NCBI GenBank assembly: GCA_022798155.1
Contig: JAAWLY010000058.1
Location: 1 to 12,591, forward strand
Direction of reading: 5' to 3'
DNA length: 12,591 bases
Origin: Lawsonibacter sp.
Lineage (GTDB): Bacteria; Bacillota; Clostridia; Oscillospirales; Oscillospiraceae
Position numbers and translations under genes: made by a program. The notes under the pieces are model-generated. The model was given only the letters and a program-made list of their open reading frames with translations. It had not been told where the DNA came from and did no database searches. How positions within the stretch are numbered: position 1 is the first letter of the stretch; the number at the start of each line of letters is the position of its first letter. Of this stretch, positions 6,107 through 12,591 are shown piece by piece.

Positions 6107-7364
6107 TGTCCCTGCTGGCTGGGAGCTGAAGGGATTACAGGAAATTTCCGTCTGCGACCCAGAGGAGTCCTTAAAGCCGGACTCCATCGTCAAACAAATC
6201 AACCTGGACAAGCTGATTCCTCATCAAAAATACATCAGCGGCTTTGAGGAAACCCGCTTTGCCGGGAAGGGCAGCAAATTCCGAAATCTGGACGTACTCT
6301 TTCCCAAAATCTTATCGGCGCTCATCGGCGGAAAAACCGCGCTGGTCACGCTCCTTGAGGATGGCGAGGTTGGAACCGGCTCCGCGTGGTTCCTCGTGCT
6401 CCGGGCCATCCCCCAGGTAAGCGATCCCGATTTTTTATACTACCTGGCCATCACGCCATGGTTTCGCGAAACCGCGTTTAAGGCCTTGGAGGGGACTTCC
6501 AGCAGCCAGTACATCAATGCGGCTGTCTTCCTGAAAAATAAGTTTCCCATCCCACCCTATGAGGAGCAGCGCCGTATTGCCGACACACTGTCTGCCATCG
6601 ACCGTAAGATTCAGAAAAATCTGGAGGCATGCAATAAGCTGGAAGAGATTTTAAAGCGAATCTTTCAAATATGGTTTGTTGACTTTAACTTTCCTGACCG
6701 GAACGGCCGCCCCTACAAAGGCAGCGGCGGCGCTTTTTACAACAGCGACCTGGGAGAAATCCCCTGCGGTTGGTCCACAGGATGCCTATCTGAACTTGGC
6801 GAAATCGTCCCCGGCACAACGCCCCCCAGGCACATCAGCGACTATTATGCCTCGGAAAACGGGTATCCCTGGATCACGCCAAAGGACCTGTCCCGGCAGA
6901 ACACAAAATTTATTGCCGACAGCGGCGTCCACATTACGAAAAAAGGCTTTCATGAGTCTAAAATGCACCTGCTGCCAAGGGGCTCAGTCCTCTTCAGCTC
7001 CCGCGCGCCAATTGGATATATCGCCATTTCGTCCAATGATCTGACCACAAACCAGGGCTTTCGCTCCATCATCCCAAAAGACGGGATCGGCAGCACATTT
7101 CTCTACTATCTGCTGCTGAACAAGACCCGGGAAATTACAAATATGGCCTCTGGCACAACCTTTAAGGAGATATCCGGCGCTGAACTGAAAAAGCTGAAGG
7201 TGGTCATTCCAGACCCCGCAACCTTGAGCCTGTTCCGGGCACAGAACGACAGTTTGGCCACCTATCAGGAGAACCTGGAAAAAGAAAACCGGACCTTAAC
7301 CCAAATCCGCAACGCCCTTCTGCCCCTTTTGATTTCCGGAAGGCTGAGAATTACAGGAGGCTAA
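6096..7364 (+). CDS. hsdS: Type I restriction-modification specificity subunit HsdS
   Basis: A 422-aa target-recognition subunit. The layout is complete: TRD1 (about residues 5-155), the central conserved helix (EEQRRIADTLSAIDRKIQKN, 156-175, continuing to about 195), TRD2 (about 220-375) and the distal helix (NLEKENRTLTQIRNALLPLL, 393-412, then ISGRL). TRD2 is a classic domain with PGTTPPR and WITPKDL near its start. TRD1 begins differently and lacks these landmarks. Two unlike TRDs imply a bipartite asymmetric DNA target. GGAGG lies 9 nt before the ATG, inside the end of hsdM. One copy only: no second hsdS or invertible TRD cassette is visible here. Confidence 0.95.
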   Translation: MIYDVPAGWELKGLQEISVCDPEESLKPDSIVKQINLDKLIPHQKYISGFEETRFAGKGSKFRNLDVLFPKILSALIGGKTALVTLLEDGEVGTGSAWFLVLRAIPQVSDPDFLYYLAITPWFRETAFKALEGTSSSQYINAAVFLKNKFPIPPYEEQRRIADTLSAIDRKIQKNLEACNKLEEILKRIFQIWFVDFNFPDRNGRPYKGSGGAFYNSDLGEIPCGWSTGCLSELGEIVPGTTPPRHISDYYASENGYPWITPKDLSRQNTKFIADSGVHITKKGFHESKMHLLPRGSVLFSSRAPIGYIAISSNDLTTNQGFRSIIPKDGIGSTFLYYLLLNKTREITNMASGTTFKEISGAELKKLKVVIPDPATLSLFRAQNDSLATYQENLEKENRTLTQIRNALLPLLISGRLRITGG

Positions 7365-7365
7365 T

Positions 7366-8646
7366 ATGGCAGAGCCTGAAAGCAAACTGGACATCATCCT
7401 GCTGGAGGATGTGGAGCTCAGAGACGCCCAGAACGAGTCGGCCTATTTTTCCCCGCTGAACAAATATATCTATGTGGTTCAAACAATTATTCATGACACC
7501 AGAAATGACGATTTCCGGAAGAACAGTATTCCGTTTTTTCGCGGTCAATCGGACAAGAGCTGGGATGTGGAACCCAGTGTTTTCCGGAATAATCTGCTCT
7601 GCGCTGAGCACGAGCTGATCCGCGAGGCGGTCCGCCACCGGCCAGACGGTTTGGCCAACAGCCTGACGAACTTTGAGCGCCTGACAAAGCTGCAGCATTA
7701 CGAAATGCCCACCAGGCTGCTTGACGTTACAGAGAACCCTCTGATTGCCCTCTACTTTGCCTGCGAAGCAATGCCTGAGCACGACGCGGCGGTGTATATG
7801 ACCCATACATATCCGATTTACTCAAGCTTTAAGGAAGCGCAGATTTTGTCGTATATCGCCCACCTGGACTTAACCGGAGTCTGCCTGCGGGATCTATGGA
7901 CGGGCTTAAAAAAAGAGCGCGTTGATCTCCCTGACATTGAAGCCATCACGGATGGCAAAGTTGTCGATAATTTTATCGAGCTGATCCAGCGCAATTATTT
8001 TGTCCGGGCCAACCTAAACAATCAGAGAATCAAGCAGCAAAGCGGTGCTTTTCTGCTTTCGGGATGCGTGAAAACTTTGGCGGACGGGGATGTGTGGAGC
8101 TCTCGTTTGGAAAAAAGCAGCAGATGTCTGGCGGACGAATTTACCCACAAAATCATTATCCCGGCCGGGTTGAAAGCGCAAATTTTAGAGGAGCTGGACC
8201 TGTATCATATCAACGAGGCCTCGATCTACCCTGAGCTGGACCACCAGCTGCGGTATATTAAGGACAAGGTCGCCCGGGCCAATGTGATGTATTCCACGCC
8301 GGATCATACCGCCGAGGCCGACCTTGTCGAGCTGGAAAGCGGTCCTGAAATTGAGCTGCTGGGCGAAACGGAGGAGGAGACCTCCGCGCCCGCGGAGTCG
8401 GCGCCGGATTGGCTGCGTGAGGTTGTGTCCCGTTATATCCCCTCCGGGGAATTTGGGGAGCCAGTCTGCGATATTTTCGCAAGCCGGATCAAGGTGGACT
8501 GGACAGACCGAAAACAAATCCAGGCGGACATATCGCGCAATATAACCCGCTATCTGTATCAGCACGAATATGACAGCGACATTGACGTTTGCGCAAGGCT
8601 GGCGAAAGCGATTGTCGGCGACGCTGCCGCCGGACAAAAAGCCTGA
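7366..8646 (+). CDS. FRG-domain protein in a type I modification operon
   Basis: A 426-aa soluble protein. The FRG domain (PF08867 type) occupies about residues 40-300. It has the name-giving FFRGQSDKSW (57-66), the second conserved block LQHYEMPTRLLDVTENPL (109-126), NQRIKQQSGAFLL (219-231), and an end reading IIIPAGLKAQIL with IYPELDH (287-293). An acidic, Pro/Ala-rich linker (about 315-347) leads to a C-terminal domain (348-420) with FASRIKVDWTDRKQIQADIS and YLYQHEYD that I do not recognise. The domain's biochemistry is not established to my knowledge; FRG genes do occur in type I loci. The start follows the hsdS stop by one base, with GGAGG 5 nt before the ATG, so expression should track hsdM and hsdS. 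It stands where hsdR would be expected. An effector role is inference. Confidence 0.85.
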   Translation: MAEPESKLDIILLEDVELRDAQNESAYFSPLNKYIYVVQTIIHDTRNDDFRKNSIPFFRGQSDKSWDVEPSVFRNNLLCAEHELIREAVRHRPDGLANSLTNFERLTKLQHYEMPTRLLDVTENPLIALYFACEAMPEHDAAVYMTHTYPIYSSFKEAQILSYIAHLDLTGVCLRDLWTGLKKERVDLPDIEAITDGKVVDNFIELIQRNYFVRANLNNQRIKQQSGAFLLSGCVKTLADGDVWSSRLEKSSRCLADEFTHKIIIPAGLKAQILEELDLYHINEASIYPELDHQLRYIKDKVARANVMYSTPDHTAEADLVELESGPEIELLGETEEETSAPAESAPDWLREVVSRYIPSGEFGEPVCDIFASRIKVDWTDRKQIQADISRNITRYLYQHEYDSDIDVCARLAKAIVGDAAAGQKA

Positions 8647-8698
8647 CCGCCGCCTTTCCCCGGCGTTCAGCCCGTAATCAAAGGCGGGCCCTTTTTGT
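8634..8698. terminator. Bidirectional terminator between FRG gene and cca
   Basis: Nested symmetric arms: ACAAAAAG (8634-8641) pairs with CTTTTTGT (8691-8698), and CCGCCTTT (8650-8657) with AAAGGCGG (8680-8687). Each strand therefore reads a GC stem followed by a T-tract. The outer arms lie in the last codons of both convergent genes, and the cca stop codon sits in the loop. Confidence 0.8.
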
Positions 8699-10064
8699 CG
8701 TGGGGGGCCTTGGTTTGTTCCGGCCCTTCGGCCCGGAGCAATTCCAGCAAAACCGCCCGTTCATTGCACACTTCTCCGTCCAGCACCCGACGCAGCAGCC
8801 CGTTCAGTACCCGCCCCACTTCCGGGCCCTGGGCGATGCCGGCGGCAACAGCGTCCCGGCCGTTCACCGCCAGGTCCTTTAGCGTGAAGCACTGCCCCTG
8901 GACGATGATCTCCTCGGCCTGCGCGCTTAGCCGCTCCAATTCTGCCAGGCGGCCCTCGACCTGTTCATAGGCCTGCCCCATACTGTCCGCCCGTTTGACC
9001 TCCAGAAGCTGAAAAAAGCCCTCCGCACCCAGCCGGTTCAGCCATCTGCGGACATACTTCTCCTGGCAGGGAATTTGCATATCGTGCCGCTTTACCAAAA
9101 CAGTCACCCGCTCCCGGGTCCTGTTGTCAAATTTCAACGCCCGGAGCATTTCGTCCGCCAGCCGGGCGCCTGCATCGGCATGACCGAAAAAATGGTCAGT
9201 GCCCCCCTCGTCAGTTGATTTACATCCTGGTTTGCCAATATCGTGGAGCAGCATAGTCAGCCGCAGCACTGCATCGGCCGGAGCGGCCTCCACTGCGTGG
9301 ATGGTGTGCTCCCATCCGCCCCAGCAATGCCAGGGGGTGTTCTGCTCCAGTGCAATCAGCGGCCCCAGCTGCGGCCAGAACTGGCAAAACACCTCCGGAT
9401 ACTGGCGGAGAACCTCGCCCACATTCTGTCCTGCCAGCAGCCTGCACAGTTCCACATGAATCCGCTCTGCCGCCACCTGCCGCAATACTGCCCTGTGCTC
9501 CCGGAGCGCCCGGCCGGTGTTTTCCTCTATCTGATACCCCAGCTCCGACGCGAAGCGCAGGGCGCGCATCACCCGCAGCCCGTCTTCCTGAAAGCGCTGT
9601 GCGGGCTCACCCACACAGCGGATGAGCTCCCTTTGAATGTCTTCTCTGCCGCCGAATGGGTCCCGCAAACTGCCATCCAACCCCATGGCGATGGCGTTCA
9701 TGGTAAAATCCCGACGGGCCAGGTCGGTCTCCAGGCTGGAGACAAAACTCACATAGTCGGGTCGGCGGTTGTCAGAGTATGGTCCCTCCCTGCGGTAGGT
9801 GGTAACCTCACAGGGGGTGTCCCCCGTCAGCACGGTAACTGTGCCATGCCGCAGTCCGGTCTCAATTACACGCTCTTCTACAAAGCAGGCCCTCGTCTGC
9901 TCTGGCAGAGCGGAGGTGCAGATATCCCAGTCGTGGGGCTCCGCCCCCCTCAGCAGATCTCTGACACAGCCGCCCACCAGATAAGCCTCATATCCCGCTT
10001 CGGTAAGCCGCTGAAGAACCTGCCGCGCTCCGGCGGAGATTGCAAATTCCGGTTCTTTTCTCAT
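8667..10064 (-). CDS. cca: tRNA CCA-adding nucleotidyltransferase (HD-domain type)
   Basis: A 465-aa cytoplasmic enzyme that builds or repairs the 3' CCA of tRNAs from CTP and ATP. The class II nucleotidyltransferase head has YLVGGCVRDLL (28-38) and the metal-binding DWD (45-47). RRDFTMNAIAMGLDG (117-131) and EDGLRVMRALRFASELGYQI (160-179) follow. The HD domain has LLHDIGKPGC (272-281) and HFFGHADAGA (291-300). The start ATG at 10064 has ATGGAGACAGA just upstream and begins MRKEPEFAISAGARQVL. The frame runs open to 10265, but those 67 codons come from foldback element B and a short spacer. The last residues overlap the shared terminator. No clear promoter is visible upstream; it may rely on read-through from tatD-rSAM or on a hybrid promoter at the element. 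Confidence 0.93.
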   Translation of the reverse strand: MRKEPEFAISAGARQVLQRLTEAGYEAYLVGGCVRDLLRGAEPHDWDICTSALPEQTRACFVEERVIETGLRHGTVTVLTGDTPCEVTTYRREGPYSDNRRPDYVSFVSSLETDLARRDFTMNAIAMGLDGSLRDPFGGREDIQRELIRCVGEPAQRFQEDGLRVMRALRFASELGYQIEENTGRALREHRAVLRQVAAERIHVELCRLLAGQNVGEVLRQYPEVFCQFWPQLGPLIALEQNTPWHCWGGWEHTIHAVEAAPADAVLRLTMLLHDIGKPGCKSTDEGGTDHFFGHADAGARLADEMLRALKFDNRTRERVTVLVKRHDMQIPCQEKYVRRWLNRLGAEGFFQLLEVKRADSMGQAYEQVEGRLAELERLSAQAEEIIVQGQCFTLKDLAVNGRDAVAAGIAQGPEVGRVLNGLLRRVLDGEVCNERAVLLELLRAEGPEQTKAPHDKKGPPLITG

Positions 10065-10532
10065 TCTGTCTCCATCTGTAATGCCGCCAAACAGCAGACC
10101 CCTCCGGATCCACCGCCTAGGACTCGTTTGAAAAATGTCAAACGCCCAAACGACGGACCTTTCGTCCCCATGCTTCCCCAATTTTTCTTGAAATACATCC
10201 AGTATTCCTGGGAAAAATTGTGTTTGCCTGGCGGCGAAATCCCTCGTCGCTGAGCATATTTCCATTTTTCAATCAGCGCCTAAGCTGAAATTTGCTGGGT
10301 CCAAAATACCACCCCATAGATTCTCGGAGATCACGCCGTTTTTGCCCGTTGCTGACTTGATTGTATTACGATTCAGAAGCTGTACCAATCGCCTCAGCAC
10401 ACATCTTTCCGGCCAAAATTGCCCTTGGCGCCATGGAAAAATCTGGAAATGCACAACGTATTCCCAGGATTTTGCCTTGCCAACGACAATTTTCTCTCGT
10501 AAATCTGCATACTTCGGCGAATGGTACAGCTT
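10065..10532. other. 468-bp gene-free region between cca and the radical-SAM gene
   Basis: No gene is supported. It holds the cca leader (10065-10116), foldback element B copy 2 (10117-10284), a 90-bp spacer without recognisable signals (10285-10374), and foldback element A copy 2 (10375-10534). Most of it is element-derived, so two insertions appear to have occurred in the same intergenic space. Confidence 0.75.
10117..10284 (-). mobile_element. MITE-like foldback element, family B, copy 2
   Basis: A 168-bp element aligned to the reverse complement of 4380-4548. Shared blocks include GTTTGAAAAATGTCAA, CTTGAAATACATCC with AGTATTCCTG, and CATTTCCATTTTTCAA (here with ATATTT in place of ACATTT at the start). 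Its end facing cca carries TTGACA, reading outward on the minus strand (10140-10135). An open frame crosses it in line with cca (residues like FDIFQTSP also occur in copy 1), which can mislead start prediction. Confidence 0.85.
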
Positions 10533-10534
10533 CT
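10375..10534 (+). mobile_element. MITE-like foldback element, family A, copy 2
   Basis: A 160-bp element with ends AGAAGCTGTACCAATCGCC and GGCGAATGGTACAGCTTCT, inverted repeats with a single mismatch over 19 bp. It has the same orientation as copy 1 (4052-4213). The right end abuts the radical-SAM coding sequence: that gene's TAG stop (10535-10533) uses the first two element bases. The flanks (TC left, AA right) show no clear target duplication. Confidence 0.85.
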
Positions 10535-11156
10535 AAGAGTCAATAAAGCTGCGTATCCGGAGCTTCACACCCAAATTGGCCGCAATTTTCCGGCAGTTTT
10601 CTATCTCCTCCGGGCTTTTGTCCTTATCCACAATGGTCATCACTACGTTGGGCACATAGGCGGCGGATTCCCTGGCGAAATCCAGCATGGCCTGATAGGC
10701 CGCCTCCCCCTGGACGGGGTGGCACAGGGCCGCGTAGCCGACGGCGTTGTCGGTGTTCAGGGAGATGGATAGGGTGTCGATGCGGCCCTTCAGCTCGGGG
10801 CACACGTCCCGGCCGTGGATCAGGTTGGCGTGGCCATTGGTGTTGATGCGCACCGGTGGCAATTTGTTCCCGAAGCGTTCCTTCAGCTGATCCACCAGCC
10901 ACAGCAGATCGTCAAGGCGGTAGGTGGGTTCGCCGTAGCCGCAGAAGATAATCTCCCGATAGGAGCACACATCCCGGCTGAGGAAGCTGTCCAGGGCCTC
11001 CTGGCGGGTGGGCTCCCGCTCCAGCCACAGGGAGTCCTCTGTATAGATGGAGCCCTCCGCCTTGCCCTGGCGCAGGCAGAACTCACAGGCACAGTTGCAT
11101 TTGTTGGTCAGGTTGACATACAGCGCGCCCTCGTATTCATAAGTGATGGTCATCAT
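10533..11156 (-). CDS. TatD-linked radical SAM protein
   Basis: A 207-aa iron-sulfur enzyme. The radical SAM cluster motif CNCACEFC places cysteines at 20, 24 and 27 (CxxxCxxC), and IIFCGYGEPTY carries the GxGEP SAM-binding segment. Length and the short C-terminus ending GVKLRIRSFIDS fit the small family found beside tatD; its reaction is not known to me. The start at 11156 overlaps the tatD stop (ATGA), with GAGGG 6 nt upstream, so the two are translationally coupled. A second ATG follows immediately at 11153. The stop codon is formed at the edge of foldback element A, so a few native C-terminal residues could have been lost or replaced, although the protein looks full length. Confidence 0.9.
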   Translation of the reverse strand: MMTITYEYEGALYVNLTNKCNCACEFCLRQGKAEGSIYTEDSLWLEREPTRQEALDSFLSRDVCSYREIIFCGYGEPTYRLDDLLWLVDQLKERFGNKLPPVRINTNGHANLIHGRDVCPELKGRIDTLSISLNTDNAVGYAALCHPVQGEAAYQAMLDFARESAAYVPNVVMTIVDKDKSPEEIENCRKIAANLGVKLRIRSFIDS

Positions 11157-11929
11157 ACATTTCCCTCAATTCCAAAAAATCTCTTTCCGTTCTCCAGGGT
11201 GACCAAAGCGACCTCCTCCGGGTCGAGGCCCTTCACCTGGGCGATGGTCTCCGCCACCCGGTACACCTTGCCCGAGTCGTTGCGCTGGCCCCGGAAGGGC
11301 TCGGGGGTCAGGTAGGGGGAGTCGGTCTCGACCATGATCCGGTCCATGGGCAGCCACTGGATGACCTCCAGGGACTTCCGGGCGTTTTTGTAGGTGACCA
11401 CCCCGGTAAAGGACAGCATCCACCCCAGTTTGACCAGGGTTTTGGCGTCCTCCAGGCTGCCGGAGTAACAGTGGTACACCCCTGTAACCTTTGGATGGTC
11501 CTTTACCGTCTCCAGGCAGTCGCGGTGGGCCTCACGGTCGTGGACGATGACGGGCAAATTCAGCTCCTCCGCCAGCTCCAGCTGGGTGTGGAACACCTGC
11601 TGCTGAAATTCGTGGGGCGGGTTTTCCTTCCAGTAGTAGTCCAGGCCGATCTCCCCGATGGCTTTTACCTTGGGGTGGGCGGCCAGGGCCCGGAGCTGAT
11701 CTGGCCAGATCTCCTCCCAGGGGCCGCAGTCAGAGGGGTGGACCCCCACGGCGGCATAGACAAAGGGGAAGCGCTCCGCCAGCTCCACCGCCGCTTTGGA
11801 GCTTTCCAGCTCGCAGCCGGGGTTGAGAATCAGCTCCACCCCCTGCTCCGGCATGGAGGCCAAGAGCTCCAGCCGGTCGGCGTTGAAGGCCCCGGAGTCG
11901 TAGTGGGCGTGGGTGTCGAATAGGCGCAT
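11153..11929 (-). CDS. tatD: TatD family metal-dependent hydrolase
   Basis: A 258-aa TIM-barrel protein of the amidohydrolase superfamily; family members show metal-dependent DNase activity linked to DNA repair and quality control. Metal ligands are all visible: DTHAH (H7, H9), GEIGLDYYW (E93), VIVHDREAH (H130), HCYSG (H153) and ETDSPYLTPEP (D203). The length is normal. The ATG at 11929 follows AGGAGG at 8-nt spacing. It is first in an operon with the radical-SAM gene and possibly cca, driven by a promoter embedded in the preceding terminator. Confidence 0.95.
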   Translation of the reverse strand: MRLFDTHAHYDSGAFNADRLELLASMPEQGVELILNPGCELESSKAAVELAERFPFVYAAVGVHPSDCGPWEEIWPDQLRALAAHPKVKAIGEIGLDYYWKENPPHEFQQQVFHTQLELAEELNLPVIVHDREAHRDCLETVKDHPKVTGVYHCYSGSLEDAKTLVKLGWMLSFTGVVTYKNARKSLEVIQWLPMDRIMVETDSPYLTPEPFRGQRNDSGKVYRVAETIAQVKGLDPEEVALVTLENGKRFFGIEGNV

Positions 11930-11955
11930 TCTTGATTCCTCCTGAATTTTTCCCT

Positions 11956-11984
11956 ATCATACTCCAAGGACTGAAAAAAATCAA
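11956..11984 (-). promoter_or_regulatory. Sigma-A promoter of tatD-rSAM, embedded in the lysC terminator
   Basis: On the minus strand TTGATT (11984-11979), a 17-bp spacer and TATGAT (11961-11956). The -35 hexamer is made from the last bases of the lysC terminator stem and the first T residues of its tract. The -10 is about 27 bp from the tatD start. Confidence 0.7.
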
Positions 11985-12007
11985 GAGGGACGTTGGCGTC
12001 CCTCTTG
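11974..12007 (-). terminator. Intrinsic terminator of lysC
   Basis: On the minus strand CAAGAGGGACG-CCAA-CGTCCCTCTTG is a perfect 11-bp stem with a tetraloop, followed by A and seven T residues. It begins 5 bp after the aspartokinase stop codon. Confidence 0.95.
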
Positions 12008-12012
12008 GCACA

Positions 12013-12591
12013 TTACGCGTTGCCGAACTCACTGAAGAAGCGGTCGTGGATGGCCTGCACGGCCCGGTCGGCGTCCCGTTCATCCACCAGGACAGAGACC
12101 TTGATCTCGCTGGTGGAAATCATGTTGATGTTGATGCCGGCGGAGTACAGCGCCTCGAACATCTTGCTGGCCACGCCGGCGTTGTGGGCCATGCCGGCGC
12201 CCACGATAGACACCTTGGCCACGTCCTCGTTGACCTCGATGGACTTACAGCCGATGGACTCCTTGTGCTCCTCCATCACCTCCTGGGCGGCCTGGGCGTC
12301 GCCCTGGGCCACGGTGAAGCTGATATCCTTGCTGCCGTCCCGGCCGATGGACTGGAGGATGATATCCACGTTGATGTTTTTCTTGGCCAGCAGGGAGAAG
12401 ATTTTAAAGGCGATACCGGGCTGATCCATCAGCCCGATCAGAGCGATGCGGGCCACATCCTTGTCCTTGGCCACGCCGCTGACATGCATTTTTTCCATAG
12501 TCTTGACGACCTCCTTCACTTTCGTACCGGGCTTTCCGCTGAAGCTGGACAGCACCTCCAGATTGACGCTGTACCGCTTGGCCATCTCCAC
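12013..12591 (-). CDS. lysC: Aspartate kinase, C-terminal part (cut by window edge)
   Basis: The last 192 residues or so of an aspartokinase, which phosphorylates aspartate at the entry to the lysine, threonine, methionine and diaminopimelate pathways. The catalytic kinase domain lies beyond the right edge. Visible are EMAKRYSVNLEVLSSFSG, then two tandem ACT regulatory domains: VARIALIGLMDQPGIAFKIF (about 46-65) and VAKVSIVGAGMAHNAGVASKM (about 123-143), followed by GININMISTSEIKVSVLV. These bind feedback inhibitors, usually lysine and/or threonine. In Bacillus a separate small subunit is translated from within this region; an internal start here cannot be confirmed. No fusion to homoserine dehydrogenase: it stops right after the second ACT domain. 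Confidence 0.95.
   Translation of the reverse strand: MEMAKRYSVNLEVLSSFSGKPGTKVKEVVKTMEKMHVSGVAKDKDVARIALIGLMDQPGIAFKIFSLLAKKNINVDIILQSIGRDGSKDISFTVAQGDAQAAQEVMEEHKESIGCKSIEVNEDVAKVSIVGAGMAHNAGVASKMFEALYSAGININMISTSEIKVSVLVDERDADRAVQAIHDRFFSEFGNA

Noticed and set aside
6096..7364. Phase-variable hsdS shuffling
   Set aside because: Only one hsdS is present, with no recombinase, truncated hsdS copy or inverted repeats inside it.
9243..10253. 336-codon plus-strand frame opposite cca
   Set aside because: No recognisable domain and full overlap with conserved cca motifs on the other strand; its right part is element B.

Overview
The window reads as a chromosomal segment of a fairly GC-rich, probably spore-forming Clostridia-class gut Firmicute, most likely Oscillospiraceae-like. 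The reasons are strong AGGAGG ribosome-binding sites, sigma-A promoters with extended -10 elements, a YkpA-like ABC-F ATPase, a YtvI-like AI-2E transporter, the tatD plus TatD-linked radical-SAM pair, and a monofunctional-type aspartokinase C-terminus. The taxon is inferred from gene content and style, not from a marker gene.

Left part (1-3861). The edge holds 11-bp direct repeats around a hairpin, possibly the end of a neighbouring mobile element. Four chromosomal genes follow, all on the minus strand: an ABC-F ATPase with its own promoter and terminator, a two-gene operon of a ribbon-helix-helix regulator and an 89-aa unknown, and an AI-2E family membrane protein. Between the regulator operon and the transporter, a good plus-strand promoter faces a stretch that does not look coding but folds into three hairpins. 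It is a candidate small RNA with a CCUCCU (anti-Shine-Dalgarno) loop.

Central part (4052-8646). Two different foldback (MITE-like) elements precede a plus-strand operon hsdM-hsdS-FRG, in which the genes overlap or nearly touch. No hsdR restriction/translocase subunit is present. The third gene is instead an FRG-domain protein with an acidic linker and an extra C-terminal region. The operon is visibly less GC-rich than the cca, tatD and rSAM genes to its right, and I read it as acquired. It could be a modification-guided defence system with FRG as the effector, but that is inference.

Right part (8667-12591). On the minus strand lie cca (tRNA CCA-adding enzyme, convergent with the FRG gene across a symmetric bidirectional terminator), second copies of both foldback elements, a radical-SAM gene whose stop codon is formed at the edge of one element, tatD, and the C-terminal part of lysC cut by the window edge. 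The tatD promoter is embedded in the lysC terminator.

The two foldback families (A at 4052-4213 and 10375-10534, direct; B at 4380-4548 and 10117-10284, inverted) enclose the hsdM-hsdS-FRG operon plus cca. They share a similar central palindrome, which suggests related origins.
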